DNA of 64,000 nucleotides from Dryas octopetala (lineage: Eukaryota; Streptophyta; Magnoliopsida; Rosales; Rosaceae), in the NCBI GenBank assembly GCA_963921425.1, contig OY992834.1, positions 6,262,001-6,326,000 of the forward strand, given 5' to 3'. Shown here piece after piece: positions 12,938 through 22,262 of this stretch; the first letter of the stretch is position 1, and each line of letters begins with the position of its first letter. The notes under the pieces are model-generated. The model made no database searches. It was not told the DNA's origin and worked only from the letters and a program-made list of their open reading frames with translations. The position numbers were made by a program, and so were the translations under genes.

Positions 12938-13066
12938 TCAAACAGAACAATATGTCATGATCACAGTCTTCTTTAGACCCTCTAATACTTTTGCTTTGAT
13001 TTTGCCTCTCTTGGATGGAAAGCTGGCTTTTTCTCTATGCATTGGCTCTGAAGTTTTGTCTTCCAT
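12938..13066 (-). CDS. Small basic protein, array member 3 (subtype C)
   Basis: A 42-aa ORF starting MEDKTSEPMHREK, with the core FPSKRGKIKAKVLEGL and ending MTYCSV. The reading frame is open upstream to an ATG at 13159, but a TATA-like box (13140-13148) lies between the two, so the inner ATG, which aligns with MEGK and MDQG of the sister copies, is the better start. It is shorter at the C-terminus than member 8, which continues with a Gln/His-rich tail. No signal peptide. Function unknown. Confidence 0.6.
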   Translation of the reverse strand: MEDKTSEPMHREKASFPSKRGKIKAKVLEGLKKTVIMTYCSV

Positions 13067-13139
13067 TTTCTGACTTGTAGTATGTAGGAGAAGAAGAAGA
13101 TGACGTGGGGTGTGATGAGAGCGAAGTGGGGTGTGCATG

Positions 13140-13203
13140 TATAAAATAGTGAAGTGCATATATTCAAGTCAATTGTCTCACATGGTTCCATGCAATGTGA
13201 ATG
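13140..13203 (-). promoter_or_regulatory. TATA-like box and inverted repeat, subtype C promoter (member 3)
   Basis: TATA-like box 13140-13148. An inverted repeat starts at 13178 (TCACATGG) and ends with ATGTGAA by about 13201; its centre CATGGTTCCATG is a perfect palindrome. The same layout is seen at 15123-15181 and 19627-19686 with a 27-29 base gap between box and repeat. Confidence 0.45.
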
Positions 13204-14129
13204 CACGAGGTATTCCTGAACAGATAAAGAAATTATAGACATCTTCAACCAAAGAAAAAAAAAATTAAAACAGACAAATGAACTCTGTCCTTTTAACCAA
13301 ACACAAAACCACATCTGACACACACATAATATGGAGCTGTTATTTCAAACAGAGTGCTAATTCATAACCAAATAAATGGATAATCCATATTAATGATTTA
13401 TGATTTTATGGGATTATGACTTGATTTGATTATGATTAGATGCTTATAATTTGATTATAAAATATTTGAATTATTTAGCCTTGAATTATGTAATTAAGAG
13501 TTGATTAAGTAATTAGGCACATATTAAGGAATTAGTTTTATTTTCCTGGTCAAGTATTGTTCTATTACTATAATTTCCTCGGAGAAGAATAAACAACAAA
13601 GATTAAAGTTTTTTTGTCATTATCCATTACTGTTTTTGTAATCATACATTAATTATTTCAGCAGAAATAGGTAGAGCTAGGGATAGGGTAGCAGAACAAC
13701 TTGATTAATATGCTTGCTTCAACCCTCAAACTTGAAAAACAGAAAGAAAGAAAGAAAAAATAAAAAAATAAACAACTAATTCAAGGAATTAAATTTTGAA
13801 AATTTCCTCGAAATTTTCATTTTTTTGAAGGTTTCGAAATATTATCGAATCAAAATTGTCAAAATTTTGTTAGAAGTATCAATTGTTTTAAATCTAAATT
13901 TCTAACGAAATCGAAATTCTTTTGAATTTTCAAAGGAAATTTCCATATTTTTTAATTCTTGAAATCCGAAATTTAATTACTTGAACTAATCAAAAACAAA
14001 AACCTGCCCTTTCTCAGTTTCTCTCATCAGTCTCATAGATCTATTTTCTTATTTTTATTTTTCTATTTGGTCAGGACTCAAAAGGCCTGCCCTTTCAGTT
14101 TTTGTCATCAGAAGAGTAGCCACTTTCTG

Positions 14130-14274
14130 AACCTGGGCTTTCTGCAAAGTTGGTATCACACTTTCCTCCTCTAGTTAAACCTGCTAAGGTGATCATCATC
14201 ACAGCCTCCACTATTTCCTCAAAAATATTTTAGCTTTGAAGTTTGACCTGTCCTATTTTTTGTGGGATGGCCAT
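14130..14274 (-). pseudogene. Decayed subtype B array member (member 4)
   Basis: Starts ATGGCCATCCCAC at 14274. It is followed by sequence that aligns with the GQIKAKIFEEIVEAV part of subtype B, but small insertions put the pieces in different frames (GQVK in one frame, EEIVEAVMMIT-like in another). The second unit seen in members 2 and 7 is missing. A run of TTTTCC repeats lies just upstream in its leader. I call it a relic rather than a new gene. Confidence 0.5.
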
Positions 14275-14877
14275 ATATGGCCTTTCCTTTTCCTTTTCCT
14301 TTTCCTTTCTTTCCTTATTGCTCTTGTTTTCCATTTGTCAGCTGAATTTTGTGGGGGAAAAGTGAATAATAGTGTTTGAGAAGCCAATGATGAAGAAGGA
14401 GAAAATTAAGGAGAATCTGCAGGCCATGCAGAGTACTCTCCATATATATGTCAGTAGGAGAAGCAATTATTAATTAGCCAATTTTGTCAAAAAGGTCTCA
14501 TCACTCATGCACATGCACATGCACATGCACAGGCAGTTTGATTGTTATTATTCTTAATTTATTAGGAGAGGGGATCTCCGAGGATATGCCAGCAGCCAGT
14601 TATTTATACATGAAACTGATAACAATCTTTCTTTCACATAATTTTTAATGTGCTCAGCCCCAAAATAGTGCCATATTTCTCATTCTGTTTTATTACACAC
14701 TCAAACAGAACAAAATATCAAAGAGAATTATCACATGTCATTTAACCAAGTCTGCAACTTCTATTCAATAAAAACTGAGATTGTCACAGAAACAACTTGA
14801 ATATTCTCTAACAGAGAGCCAAATTTATGCCTGAATGCAATGCCTCTGCTTTTAATTTCAAACACTTTTCTTCTCAG

Positions 14878-15050
14878 CTAAAATTCCCACATACCTGAGC
14901 TTTGGCCACCATGATCACTTTGATTGCTTGGTTCTATAATATTGATCACAGTCTCTTTTAGGCACTTAAATATTTTAGCTTTGATTTTGCCTCTCTTGGG
15001 TGGAAAGGTGGTTTTACTCTATGCATTGGCTTTGTAGTTTTGCCTTCCAT
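14878..15050 (-). pseudogene. Frame-shifted subtype C array member (member 5)
   Basis: Begins MEGKTTKPMHRVKPPF, very like members 3 and 8. A one-base deficit relative to them just before the core moves the frame, so the ORF ends after 30 codons at 14958. In the original frame the downstream sequence stays open as KRGKIKAKIFKCLKETVI and on to a stop at 14878, matching member 8 including a shared QSDHGGQ stretch. The open downstream frame says the break is recent, or is a base-calling error. A TATA-like box is at about 15123-15129. Confidence 0.55.
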
Positions 15051-16641
15051 TTTAAAGAAGAAAAAGATGAAGAAGAAGTGGGGTGTGATAAGAGTCATAA
15101 GACAAAAGGGGGATTGTGCATGCATATAAGTAAAGAGAGCACATAAGCCAATTGTCTCACATAGTTCCATGCAATGTGAATGTATGAAGGATTCCTGAAC
15201 AGACAAATAGATTCTAGACATGTTCAACCAAATCAAATTTTAAAATAGTCAAATGGACAGTCCTTTCAACCAAACACAAAACCACATCTGACACATAATA
15301 TATCACCTCAGATAATGTTATCCCATGGAAATCTTTCTCTATCCCATTTAGCGAACCTCTCTCTCTCTCTCTCTCTCTCATTGGGGTTGACTGGTTTATC
15401 AACTTGTAAGATTCAGGAGCAACCCAAACGAAAACTATTATATATCGATTAATCAAAGGAAACATAAATTTAAGAGAATATATTGCACGCCAACTGGAAA
15501 TTTTTTAATAAAAGCTGTTTTGGGCCAAAGCTATCAACAACAGCACAGTTACATAGCACCCCTGCTAATACCTCTTAAAGAACAAAGAGAGCATGTTTCT
15601 TAATTATATTATGTTTGATACATACACCTGCATCACTACACATTTAAAATGACTTTTTCTATTTTTTTAGGAATTATTTTCATTCTTTTAGGAATTATTT
15701 TGATACAAACAATGAGCTCTTCTCTAATGCGGAATGAGGACTGAGAAATAGAGATCAGTTAAAAAAGTAGCAACCAATTCACTTGCTTTGGTGAATGGTA
15801 GTTCCAAGTCCTTGGGCTAGCCTAAGAAATGATGATAGTTTTGGGACCAAACTACCCTCTTCATATGCTATCTCCTTATATTCATAGTCCTATACATGCA
15901 TTAATGCTGCCTTTATGTTCATGATTATGATTTATGAATAAACCTTGAATTCAACGCTGGTTTGGTGACCCTTTCTATCTCTAGAGATAAGCCAACCTTT
16001 TTCTATGCTAATTGCTAAGTGCCAAAGGAGAGTCAAATTCACTTGTTTCCTCAAAATTAATTACTCCAAAATAGACTCTTTCACGATTTCCATGTGGGAA
16101 ACTTGATCACTCCCCCACTTGCCCTATGCCTCTATGTTTCTGTCAAATATTGAATTTGATAGCTCTTTTGGTCCTTTGACAAATCTAGGATGGGAATAAA
16201 TCAGAATCTGATAGAATAATTCAGGTAAAGAAACGTGACTAAAATACCCACTTGGGTTTATTTTACTCTAGGAATTATTTTCATTTCTTACGGTAATCCA
16301 GTTTGATTACAAAGTCATTAAGCTTAAATGCACCACACCCTATGAGATCCAGTCTCTGCTATTGCTATTGACTACATGAAAACAATGATATCTAATACTA
16401 TTTCTCCTCTATGAATCCAATCAAAAACTTGAAGAAATGAAAGCTTTAAAGGGCACTGAGGGATTTTATACATTACAGATAAAAAGAGCTCCAAACCCAG
16501 AAACACAATTTACAAAATCCATAGCTACCATTTCTATAATGGCCTGCAACAAATATATCAGTACAGTAATTTCCCTCTTCAACTGAAATGGTCAAGTATC
16601 TGAGTGTTCCTGCGAAGTGTAGGTGGTGGGGTTGTAGAGGC
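15051..16641. other. Spacer between array members 5 and 6
   Basis: Contains the promoter of member 5 (inverted-repeat arms at 15157-15162 and 15176-15181), a (CT)n tract at about 15357-15379, sequence similar to 20030-20165 (block duplication), the recently inserted 15705-16259 copy, and 3'-flanking sequence of member 6 that matches 20280-20560. No supported ORF. Confidence 0.55.
15705..16259. repeat. Segment duplicated almost identically from 9400-9958 (copy 2)
   Basis: Sits out of block order, downstream of member 6, and is bordered on both sides by AGGAATTATTTT repeats (about 15669-15702 and 16270-16281). These flanks are not shared with copy 1, and the paralogous site near 20215 lacks the segment, so this is the inserted copy. 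Confidence 0.85.
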
Positions 16642-16803
16642 TTAGCTTCCAGTGCATCGTACTTTCTTCTTTCTCAGTCCAGTAACAACTAATGCTGCAG
16701 TCTTTACTTTCAAAACCAACCCTCTGAAAATTTTAGCTATAATTTGACCTCTTGGATGAGGAAGCCTTATCTGTGGCTTCTTTCGGCTGTATTTAGCTTC
16801 CAT
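16642..16803 (-). CDS. Small basic protein, array member 6 (subtype A)
   Basis: A 53-aa ORF beginning MEAKYSRKKPQIRLPHPRG, core HPRGQIIAKIFRGL, tail TGLRKKKVRCTGS then TAA. It is very close to member 9 (20734-20952) but ends about 19 codons earlier. Where the two differ in the shared part I count more amino-acid-changing than silent differences. Basic, no signal peptide or membrane segment. The promoter module upstream is conserved with member 9. Function unknown. Confidence 0.65.
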   Translation of the reverse strand: MEAKYSRKKPQIRLPHPRGQIIAKIFRGLVLKVKTAALVVTGLRKKKVRCTGS

Positions 16804-16991
16804 GGAATTGGATTGTGTGGAAGTGGCTGAAACTTAAGCAAAAGCTCTGCTTACAAGCAGAGCAAAAGGCAGAGGAGGAGTTAATGGAGACCCTGTTTCT
16901 GAAAAAAGCAGAGGAGGGTAAGAAAATTTTGAGTCACTAAAGAAGAAGAAGGAGAAGATTTTGTGAGGAAAGCATAGATGGTGTTGGGGGA

Positions 16992-17056
16992 TATTTATAC
17001 ACATTGGATCTGGGGTAGGGTGACTGGCTTAGTCAGAGGGTTCCACACAGTGTGAA
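16992..17056 (-). promoter_or_regulatory. TATA box and inverted repeat upstream of array member 6
   Basis: TATAAATA on the minus strand (16992-16999), then 41 bases, then TTCCACACAGTGTGAA (17041-17056). Spacing and sequence match members 1 and 9. Confidence 0.6.
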
Positions 17057-17267
17057 CTGGAATTTTTAAATGCAAATAAACAGTGGAAAATTCTGATGTG
17101 GGTTTGCATTGTGTCAAAGAGGCACCCATCAAAGACCTGGATTTTTTTATATAAAGTCTTTGGGATATTCTAATAACATATAATGCTGATGGTTTATGGA
17201 CTCGCATAATTGTCAGTTTTGGGGGCTTCACTAGTAGTGCTAAACAAGCAACAAAAGGCCAGTCAGT

Positions 17268-17341
17268 AAAGCCACAAGGATTCTGGGCCTAAGGCCCTCC
17301 TCTGTACCACCAAAAAAAAAAAAAAAAAAAAGCCACAAGGA
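17268..17341. mobile_element. Very short poly(A) retroposon with target-site duplication
   Basis: The 13-base duplication AAAGCCACAAGGA (17268-17280 and 17329-17341) flanks about 48 bases ending in GTACCACC plus about 17-20 A. The paralogous sequence near 21440-21460 has AAGCCACAAGGAATTC without the insert, giving an empty-site control. Best read as a severely 5'-truncated SINE or similar retroposed tail. Confidence 0.75.
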
Positions 17342-18131
17342 ATTCACTTGCTTTGGTGAAATTATAGCGACTGTGGGATCCCGGATCAATAATCTACCTC
17401 TTCCAAGCTAATTTTTATACCCTTTTATTTATAGATGCTAATATCTCTGCATCTATATATAGATGTCTATGCATCTCTGCCTAGAGTGACAAATTGGTGA
17501 CCCAATTCTATGATGTCAGACAACAAATAAGGTCAGAGTATGATTTTAATGAGTTAAGACTTAAGAGTACATTAGAAAGGGACCAATGTTTGAATACATG
17601 TTAATTTCTAGTTGTAATGTTCCTTCATTAGTGAAAACATTATCATTTCCCTGTACAAGCAAAGAAGTTTGCTTAATAATTGAAGATCAAATTCTTTCTT
17701 GAATTTTTTTATTAAAATAACTATAAATTAGTAATTCTTTTAGATTCTGCACTCTTAATTAAATAATGGATTGGGATTGGGGTTGCTGCATGTGGTATCT
17801 TGGAGGAGCTGTTATTGCAAAGAGAGAAGCTAATTCATAATTAAATAAACAGATAACCCCATATTATCCATTACTCTTCTTGAATCATACATCAGTTCTA
17901 GCAGAAACAGGTAGAGTTAAATTTCTAGATGAACAACCATCAAACCCTCAAACTTAAAAAAAAAAACTAAAACTAAAACATAAACATAAACAAAAAGCCT
18001 ACCTTTTCTCTCATCAGTCTCATAGATCTAATTGGGCAAGACTGAAAGGCATGCCCTTCCTTTAATTCCCAATCTCATCATAGAAGACTAGCCACTCACT
18101 TGTTGAACCTGGGGTTTGGCCAAAATTGGTA

Positions 18132-18326
18132 TCAGACTCTCCTTCTTGCTTCTGCTATGGTGATCATCACAGTCTCTACAAGTTCCTGAAATAGTCTAGC
18201 TATGATCTGACCTCTTCTTGGTGGGTTATTGGCCATGGCTCTTACTCCTGCTATGGTGATCACACTCTCTACTGCTTCCTTAAATACTGTAGCTCTGATC
18301 TGACCTCTTCTTGGTGAGATAGCCAT
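18132..18326 (-). CDS. Small basic protein, array member 7 (subtype B, two-unit)
   Basis: A 64-aa ORF made of two related units, MAISPRRGQIRATVFKEAV and MANNPPRRGQIIARLFQEL, each followed by a Val/Ile-rich helix-prone stretch (VITIAG, VMITIAE). The start is the GCCATGG ATG at 18326; the frame extends six codons further but only to a GTG. Close to member 2, with the same internal duplication. A TATATATAT box (18436-18444) and a long (CT)n leader tract (about 18397-18431) lie upstream. Function unknown. Confidence 0.7.
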   Translation of the reverse strand: MAISPRRGQIRATVFKEAVESVITIAGVRAMANNPPRRGQIIARLFQELVETVMITIAEARRRV

Positions 18327-18391
18327 GGCTTTTCCTTTCCTCACCTGATCTGTAAGAGAAAATGGATAGTGTTTGGTGAGCTGAGGGGGGT

Positions 18392-18438
<47 letters not shown>

Positions 18439-19328
18439 ATATATCCCTGTAATTTAGTGGGGCAAGCTGTCATGCACCTTTACCTTAATCGCTAAGAGAT
18501 GCACAAGCCACTAGTCCAGGATGGCGGGATGACAATGTGGATAAAAGTAAAACCAAACAGAAACAAACGCAAAAGGGGGTTTGGGTTAACTATTTAGACT
18601 GTACTTATCAAAAAAAAAAAAAAAAGTATTTCGACTACATGCATGTGAGGATTGAAGGTGGAACCCCACCCAGTTCAAAGCAAATTTTAATTACTCTTAC
18701 TCACATAGACAATAATAACCCAAGCTTAATATAGTAATAATAATTACAATTTTGTATGATTGAACATGGCTCACAATTTTTATATTGGTTCCTGTAAAAG
18801 TTTATCAGCACAGATACATTACTCATAGTCACGCAGATGGGCTATTTTTAGTCATAAATGCATTTGGATTCTTAGATTATATAGTGAGATTCACATAATT
18901 TTTTTTTGCCACGAATTTCACATACATCAGCGATGGACAATCTCTTGCAAACAGCAAATTCAAACAAAAACATGGTCTGGTTTGATATTCTTTTTCAACC
19001 AAGACCTGACAGACCATGTATGTATGATGTGTACATACATTTAAGCTGCATGTGAGAGCTAATACTCTCTCCACAATTTGGAAGTTGCTCAAATATCAAA
19101 TTCTTTCTAGAATTTAATCCTCTAATGTACCACTCAAAACAGAAGTACAATTTGTCAAAGAGAATAATTATCACATTTAATTAAGGCTACAACTTCTCAT
19201 AATGAGTAAATTCAATAGACACTGAAAGAATGCCAGTGAAAAAAGTTGAAAAGTAGCCAACAGAAAGCCAAGTATATATGTCTGAACACAATGCCTCTGC
19301 TCTCAATTTCAAACACTTCATTTCTCAG
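18327..19328. other. Spacer between array members 7 and 8
   Basis: Promoter and leader of member 7 in the first ~120 bases. Then AT-rich sequence with poly(A)/poly(T) runs at about 18610-18625 and 18898-18907; the second is a possible but weak retroposon footprint (imperfect TTCACATA repeats on each side). No supported ORF. Confidence 0.45.
18397..18431. repeat. (CT)n microsatellite in leader of array member 7
   Basis: Uninterrupted CT dinucleotides between the TATA-like box and the start codon of member 7. Confidence 0.9.
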
Positions 19329-19529
19329 CTAAATTCCCACATGCTGGTCGATTTGCTGAACCTGGGCTTTGGCCCTTTGGCCTCCATGGTCACTTTGTTT
19401 TCCTGTACCTATAACATTGATCACATTCTCTTTTAGGCCCTCAAATATTTTAGCTTTGACTTTGCCTCTCTTGGGTGGAAGAGTGACTTTTTCTCTCTGC
19501 ATTGCCTTTGTTGTTTTGCCTTGATCCAT
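19329..19529 (-). CDS. Small basic protein, array member 8 (subtype C)
   Basis: A 66-aa ORF starting MDQGKTTKAMQREK, core LPPKRGKVKAKIFEGL, followed by KENVINVIGTG and a Gln/His-rich tail ending QHVGI. The frame is open upstream to an ATG at 19691, but the TATA-like box (19627-19635) and the inverted repeat (19663-19686) lie inside that extension, so I use the inner ATG. This is the best-preserved subtype C copy and the reference for judging member 5. No signal peptide or membrane segment. Function unknown. Confidence 0.65.
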   Translation of the reverse strand: MDQGKTTKAMQREKVTLPPKRGKVKAKIFEGLKENVINVIGTGKQSDHGGQRAKAQVQQIDQHVGI

Positions 19530-19865
19530 TTTTCTGATTTGTAATGTGTAGGAGAGCTCAGAGTGTGAATGAGGAGGAGAAGAAAGAAGAAGTGGGGTTT
19601 GATGAGACCAAAGTAGGTTGTGCATGTATATAATAGTGAAGAGAGCATATAAGCCAATTGTGTCACATAGTTTCATGCAGTGTGAATGCATATGAAGGAT
19701 TCCTGAACAGACAGATTATAGACATGTTCAACCAAAGACATATTATTAAAATACACAAATGGACAGTCCTTTTTAACCAAACATAAAACCACATCTGACA
19801 TATAATAATATAATATGAATCACATCAGATAATGTTGTTCTATTAACTTATTAAGCAAACCTCTG

Positions 19866-19899
<34 letters not shown>

Positions 19900-20733
19900 T
19901 CAACTCTCTCTCTAACTGGGGTTGACTGGTTAGTCTGGTTTAAGTTGTTTAACAGGTAAGATTTAAGAGCAACCCAATTGAAAACTTATAATATATAAAT
20001 TAATGAAATGGAGAAATTTAACTTAAAGAGAATATATTTCACGCCAACTGAAAACTTTTTAATTAAAGACGATTTTGGGACAAAGCCTACAACAACAGCA
20101 CAGTTACATAGTACCTCTGCTAATACCTATTACAGAACAAAAGAGAGCACGTTTCTTAATTATATATGTTTGATGACGCATACACTTGTCTTACCATAAA
20201 TTTAAAAAATGAGCAATTTTTTTTTCTTTCCAAATTGATTACAAATTTATTAAGCTTAAATGCTCTGAAATCTATTCTCTGCTATTGACTACATGATAAC
20301 GAATATATCACTACTATTTATTCTCTATGAATCCAATAATATAAAATAAAAATACTTGAAGAAATGGAAAGCTTTAAAGGGCACTGAGGGATGTTTTAAA
20401 TTACAGATAAAAAGAGCTTCAAGCCCAGAAACAAAGTTTATAAAATCCATAGCTACCATTTCTATAATGGCCTACAACAAACATATCAATACAGTGATTT
20501 CATAGTTTCATACCAATTTCCCTCTTCAGCTAATTTGGTCAAGTATCTGAAAGTCTCTCTGAAACTTGAAGAAATGGAAACTCTAAAGGGCACTGAGGGA
20601 TGCTAATTCTACAATGGTCCAGATACAGAATTTGCAAAATCTATAGCTAGTAGCTACCATTTTTATAATGGCCTGCAATAAATATAATACAGTAATTTCA
20701 TAATGAACCCATTTCCATCTTCAACTAAAATGG
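19530..20733. other. Spacer between array members 8 and 9
   Basis: Subtype C promoter (19627-19686), an interrupted (CT)n tract (about 19861-19912), block-duplicated sequence at 20030-20165 (like 15480-15620), and a local imperfect tandem duplication: about 20348-20550 and 20565-20755 both carry the GGGCACTGAGGGATG and TATAATGGCCT landmarks. No further ORF with the array core was seen. Confidence 0.55.
19627..19686 (-). promoter_or_regulatory. TATA-like box and inverted repeat, subtype C promoter (member 8)
   Basis: TATATAATA (19627-19635). Arms TCACAT (19663-19668) and TGTGAA (19681-19686) surround AGTTTCATGCAG. Same layout as the member 3 and member 5 promoters. Confidence 0.45.
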
Positions 20734-20952
20734 TCATATATCTGAGTGTTCTTCTGAAGTGAAGGTGCTTGGCAGTGGGGTTGAAGAGGCTTGCCTTCCA
20801 ATGCATCCTCCTTTCTTTTTTCCCAGTCCGGTAACAACTGTTGCTGCAGTCTTCACTTTCAACACCAACCCTCTGAAAATTTTAGCTTTAATTTGACCTC
20901 TTGGAGGTGGAAGCATTGTCTCTGGCTTCTTTGGGCTGTATTTAGCTTCCAT
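20734..20952 (-). CDS. Small basic protein, array member 9 (subtype A, extended tail)
   Basis: A 72-aa ORF starting MEAKYSPKKPETMLPPPRG, core PPPRGQIKAKIFRGL, then a Lys-rich stretch (GLGKKKGG) and a Ser/Thr-rich tail ending EEHSDI that sister copies 1 and 6 lack because they stop earlier. It is the most distal member in the array and probably its best-conserved subtype A copy. Basic, no signal peptide; one Cys. The promoter upstream has a canonical TATAAATA and a perfect inverted repeat. Function unknown. Confidence 0.7.
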   Translation of the reverse strand: MEAKYSPKKPETMLPPPRGQIKAKIFRGLVLKVKTAATVVTGLGKKKGGCIGRQASSTPLPSTFTSEEHSDI

Positions 20953-22262
20953 GGATTTGGATTGTGTGGAAGTGGTTGAAACTTAAGCAAAAGCTCTGCT
21001 TACAAGCAAGCAAAAGGCAGAAGAGGAGTTAATGAAGACCCTGTTTCTGAAAAAAGCAGAGGAGAAGGGTGAGAAAATTTTGAGTCATTAAAGAAGAAGA
21101 AAAGGAGAAGATTTTGTGAGGGAAGCACAGATGGTGTGGGGACATATATTTATACACATGGGATCTGGGGTGGGGTGACTGGCTCAGTCAGAAGGTTTCA
21201 CACGGTGTGAACTGAAATTTTTAAATGCAAAAGGAGAGTGGAAAATTCTGATTGGGTCTGAGTTTGTGTCAAAAGGCAGTTGGCACCATCAAACAGTTTG
21301 TTTTTTAGTGTAAAGTTTTTGGGGGTGTTATAACAAGAAGTAAGTGATGATTTCAAAGACTTACATTAGGACTTTTATAATTGTCATTTTTTTAGGGCCT
21401 ACTAGTTCCGGACCTCCGGTAACAAGCAACAGAAGGCAGTCAAAAGCCACAAGGAATTCACTTGCTTTGGTGAAATGATATGGTAGTTGTGGGATCCAAA
21501 ATCTACCTCCTTCAGGCTAATTTTTTATACCCTTTTTATGCAATTAAAGGCTTTTCTTTTTGGTGTGATAGTATATTAGTATGTAATTAAAGCCTGATAA
21601 TTAATGTTTAAATCCTTTTCTAGAAGCATGAGGGGTTTTCATCAGAGACCAAAGCATATAAAGAAGAATGTTAATATAAGTCCACGTAGAAGATAAGGCC
21701 AACTTGATTATCAATGGTCAGAGCCAAGGAGAGCCAAAGGTCACCCTTTTCCTGAAAATTACATGGTTCATGCATAACTCCAATGTCAATTCTTTGCCAT
21801 CTCAGAAGCTTAACCACTCCATCTTCAAGACCCCACCAGATATGAAAGCTGTTTATAATTTAATAATTTATTGGTGAAAAGAATATGAAAGCTCTTTGGT
21901 CCTCAGACAGACAGATGTTGGCATGGGATGACAGTTGAATTTGTAGTTGAAGTCACTGATGGTGACTGGGAAATTACCACTGTTCCTGAGTTTAAGTCAG
22001 AATTTGATTGAATGCAAGTAAAGAAATGTGACAAGAGCATAAGCTGAGTTTGATGGACTTTTAACCCTTTATTTTTAATCCAATAAATTTTGGTTTTGAG
22101 ATTGCAATAAATCCTCTTATCTGATACAAGCATATTGGGCCAATCAACACTTTTACTTTGACAAGATTTGATCCTAATACAAGCTAATTTTCATTGCAGA
22201 AAAAATTCATGCAGCCAATTCATCAGTGGACGTGAGCGGTGGTGATTCCCTTTCTCTAAGCA
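20953..22262. other. Spacer between array member 9 and the secreted-peptide gene
   Basis: Promoter of member 9 (21147-21211). Then sequence equivalent to that beside members 1 and 6, including CACTTGCTTTGGTGAA at about 21470. From about 21690 to 22060 there is a strongly diverged relative of the 9400-9958 segment. No supported ORF. Confidence 0.5.
21147..21211 (-). promoter_or_regulatory. TATA box and perfect inverted repeat upstream of array member 9
   Basis: TATAAATA on the minus strand (21147-21154), then 42 bases, then TTCACACGGTGTGAA (21197-21211), a 7-1-7 perfect inverted repeat. Confidence 0.6.

Larger units (their letters stand above)
16804..18131. other. Spacer between array members 6 and 7
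   Basis: Holds the promoter module of member 6 (16992-17056), the micro-retroposon at 17268-17341, and sequence from about 17560 to 18100 that parallels 11180-11690 next to member 2. No supported ORF. Confidence 0.55.

Noticed and set aside
18132-18344. 70-codon reading of array member 7
   Set aside because: The outer start is GTG; the ATG at 18326 has a strong context and aligns with member 2.
18889-18925. Possible further micro-retroposon (T run with TTCACATA on both sides)
   Set aside because: The flanking repeat is only 8 bases and imperfectly placed; chance cannot be excluded.
19329-19691. 120-aa reading of array member 8 from an upstream ATG
   Set aside because: The extension contains the TATA-like box and inverted repeat and is poorly conserved in members 3 and 5; the inner ATG is shared.
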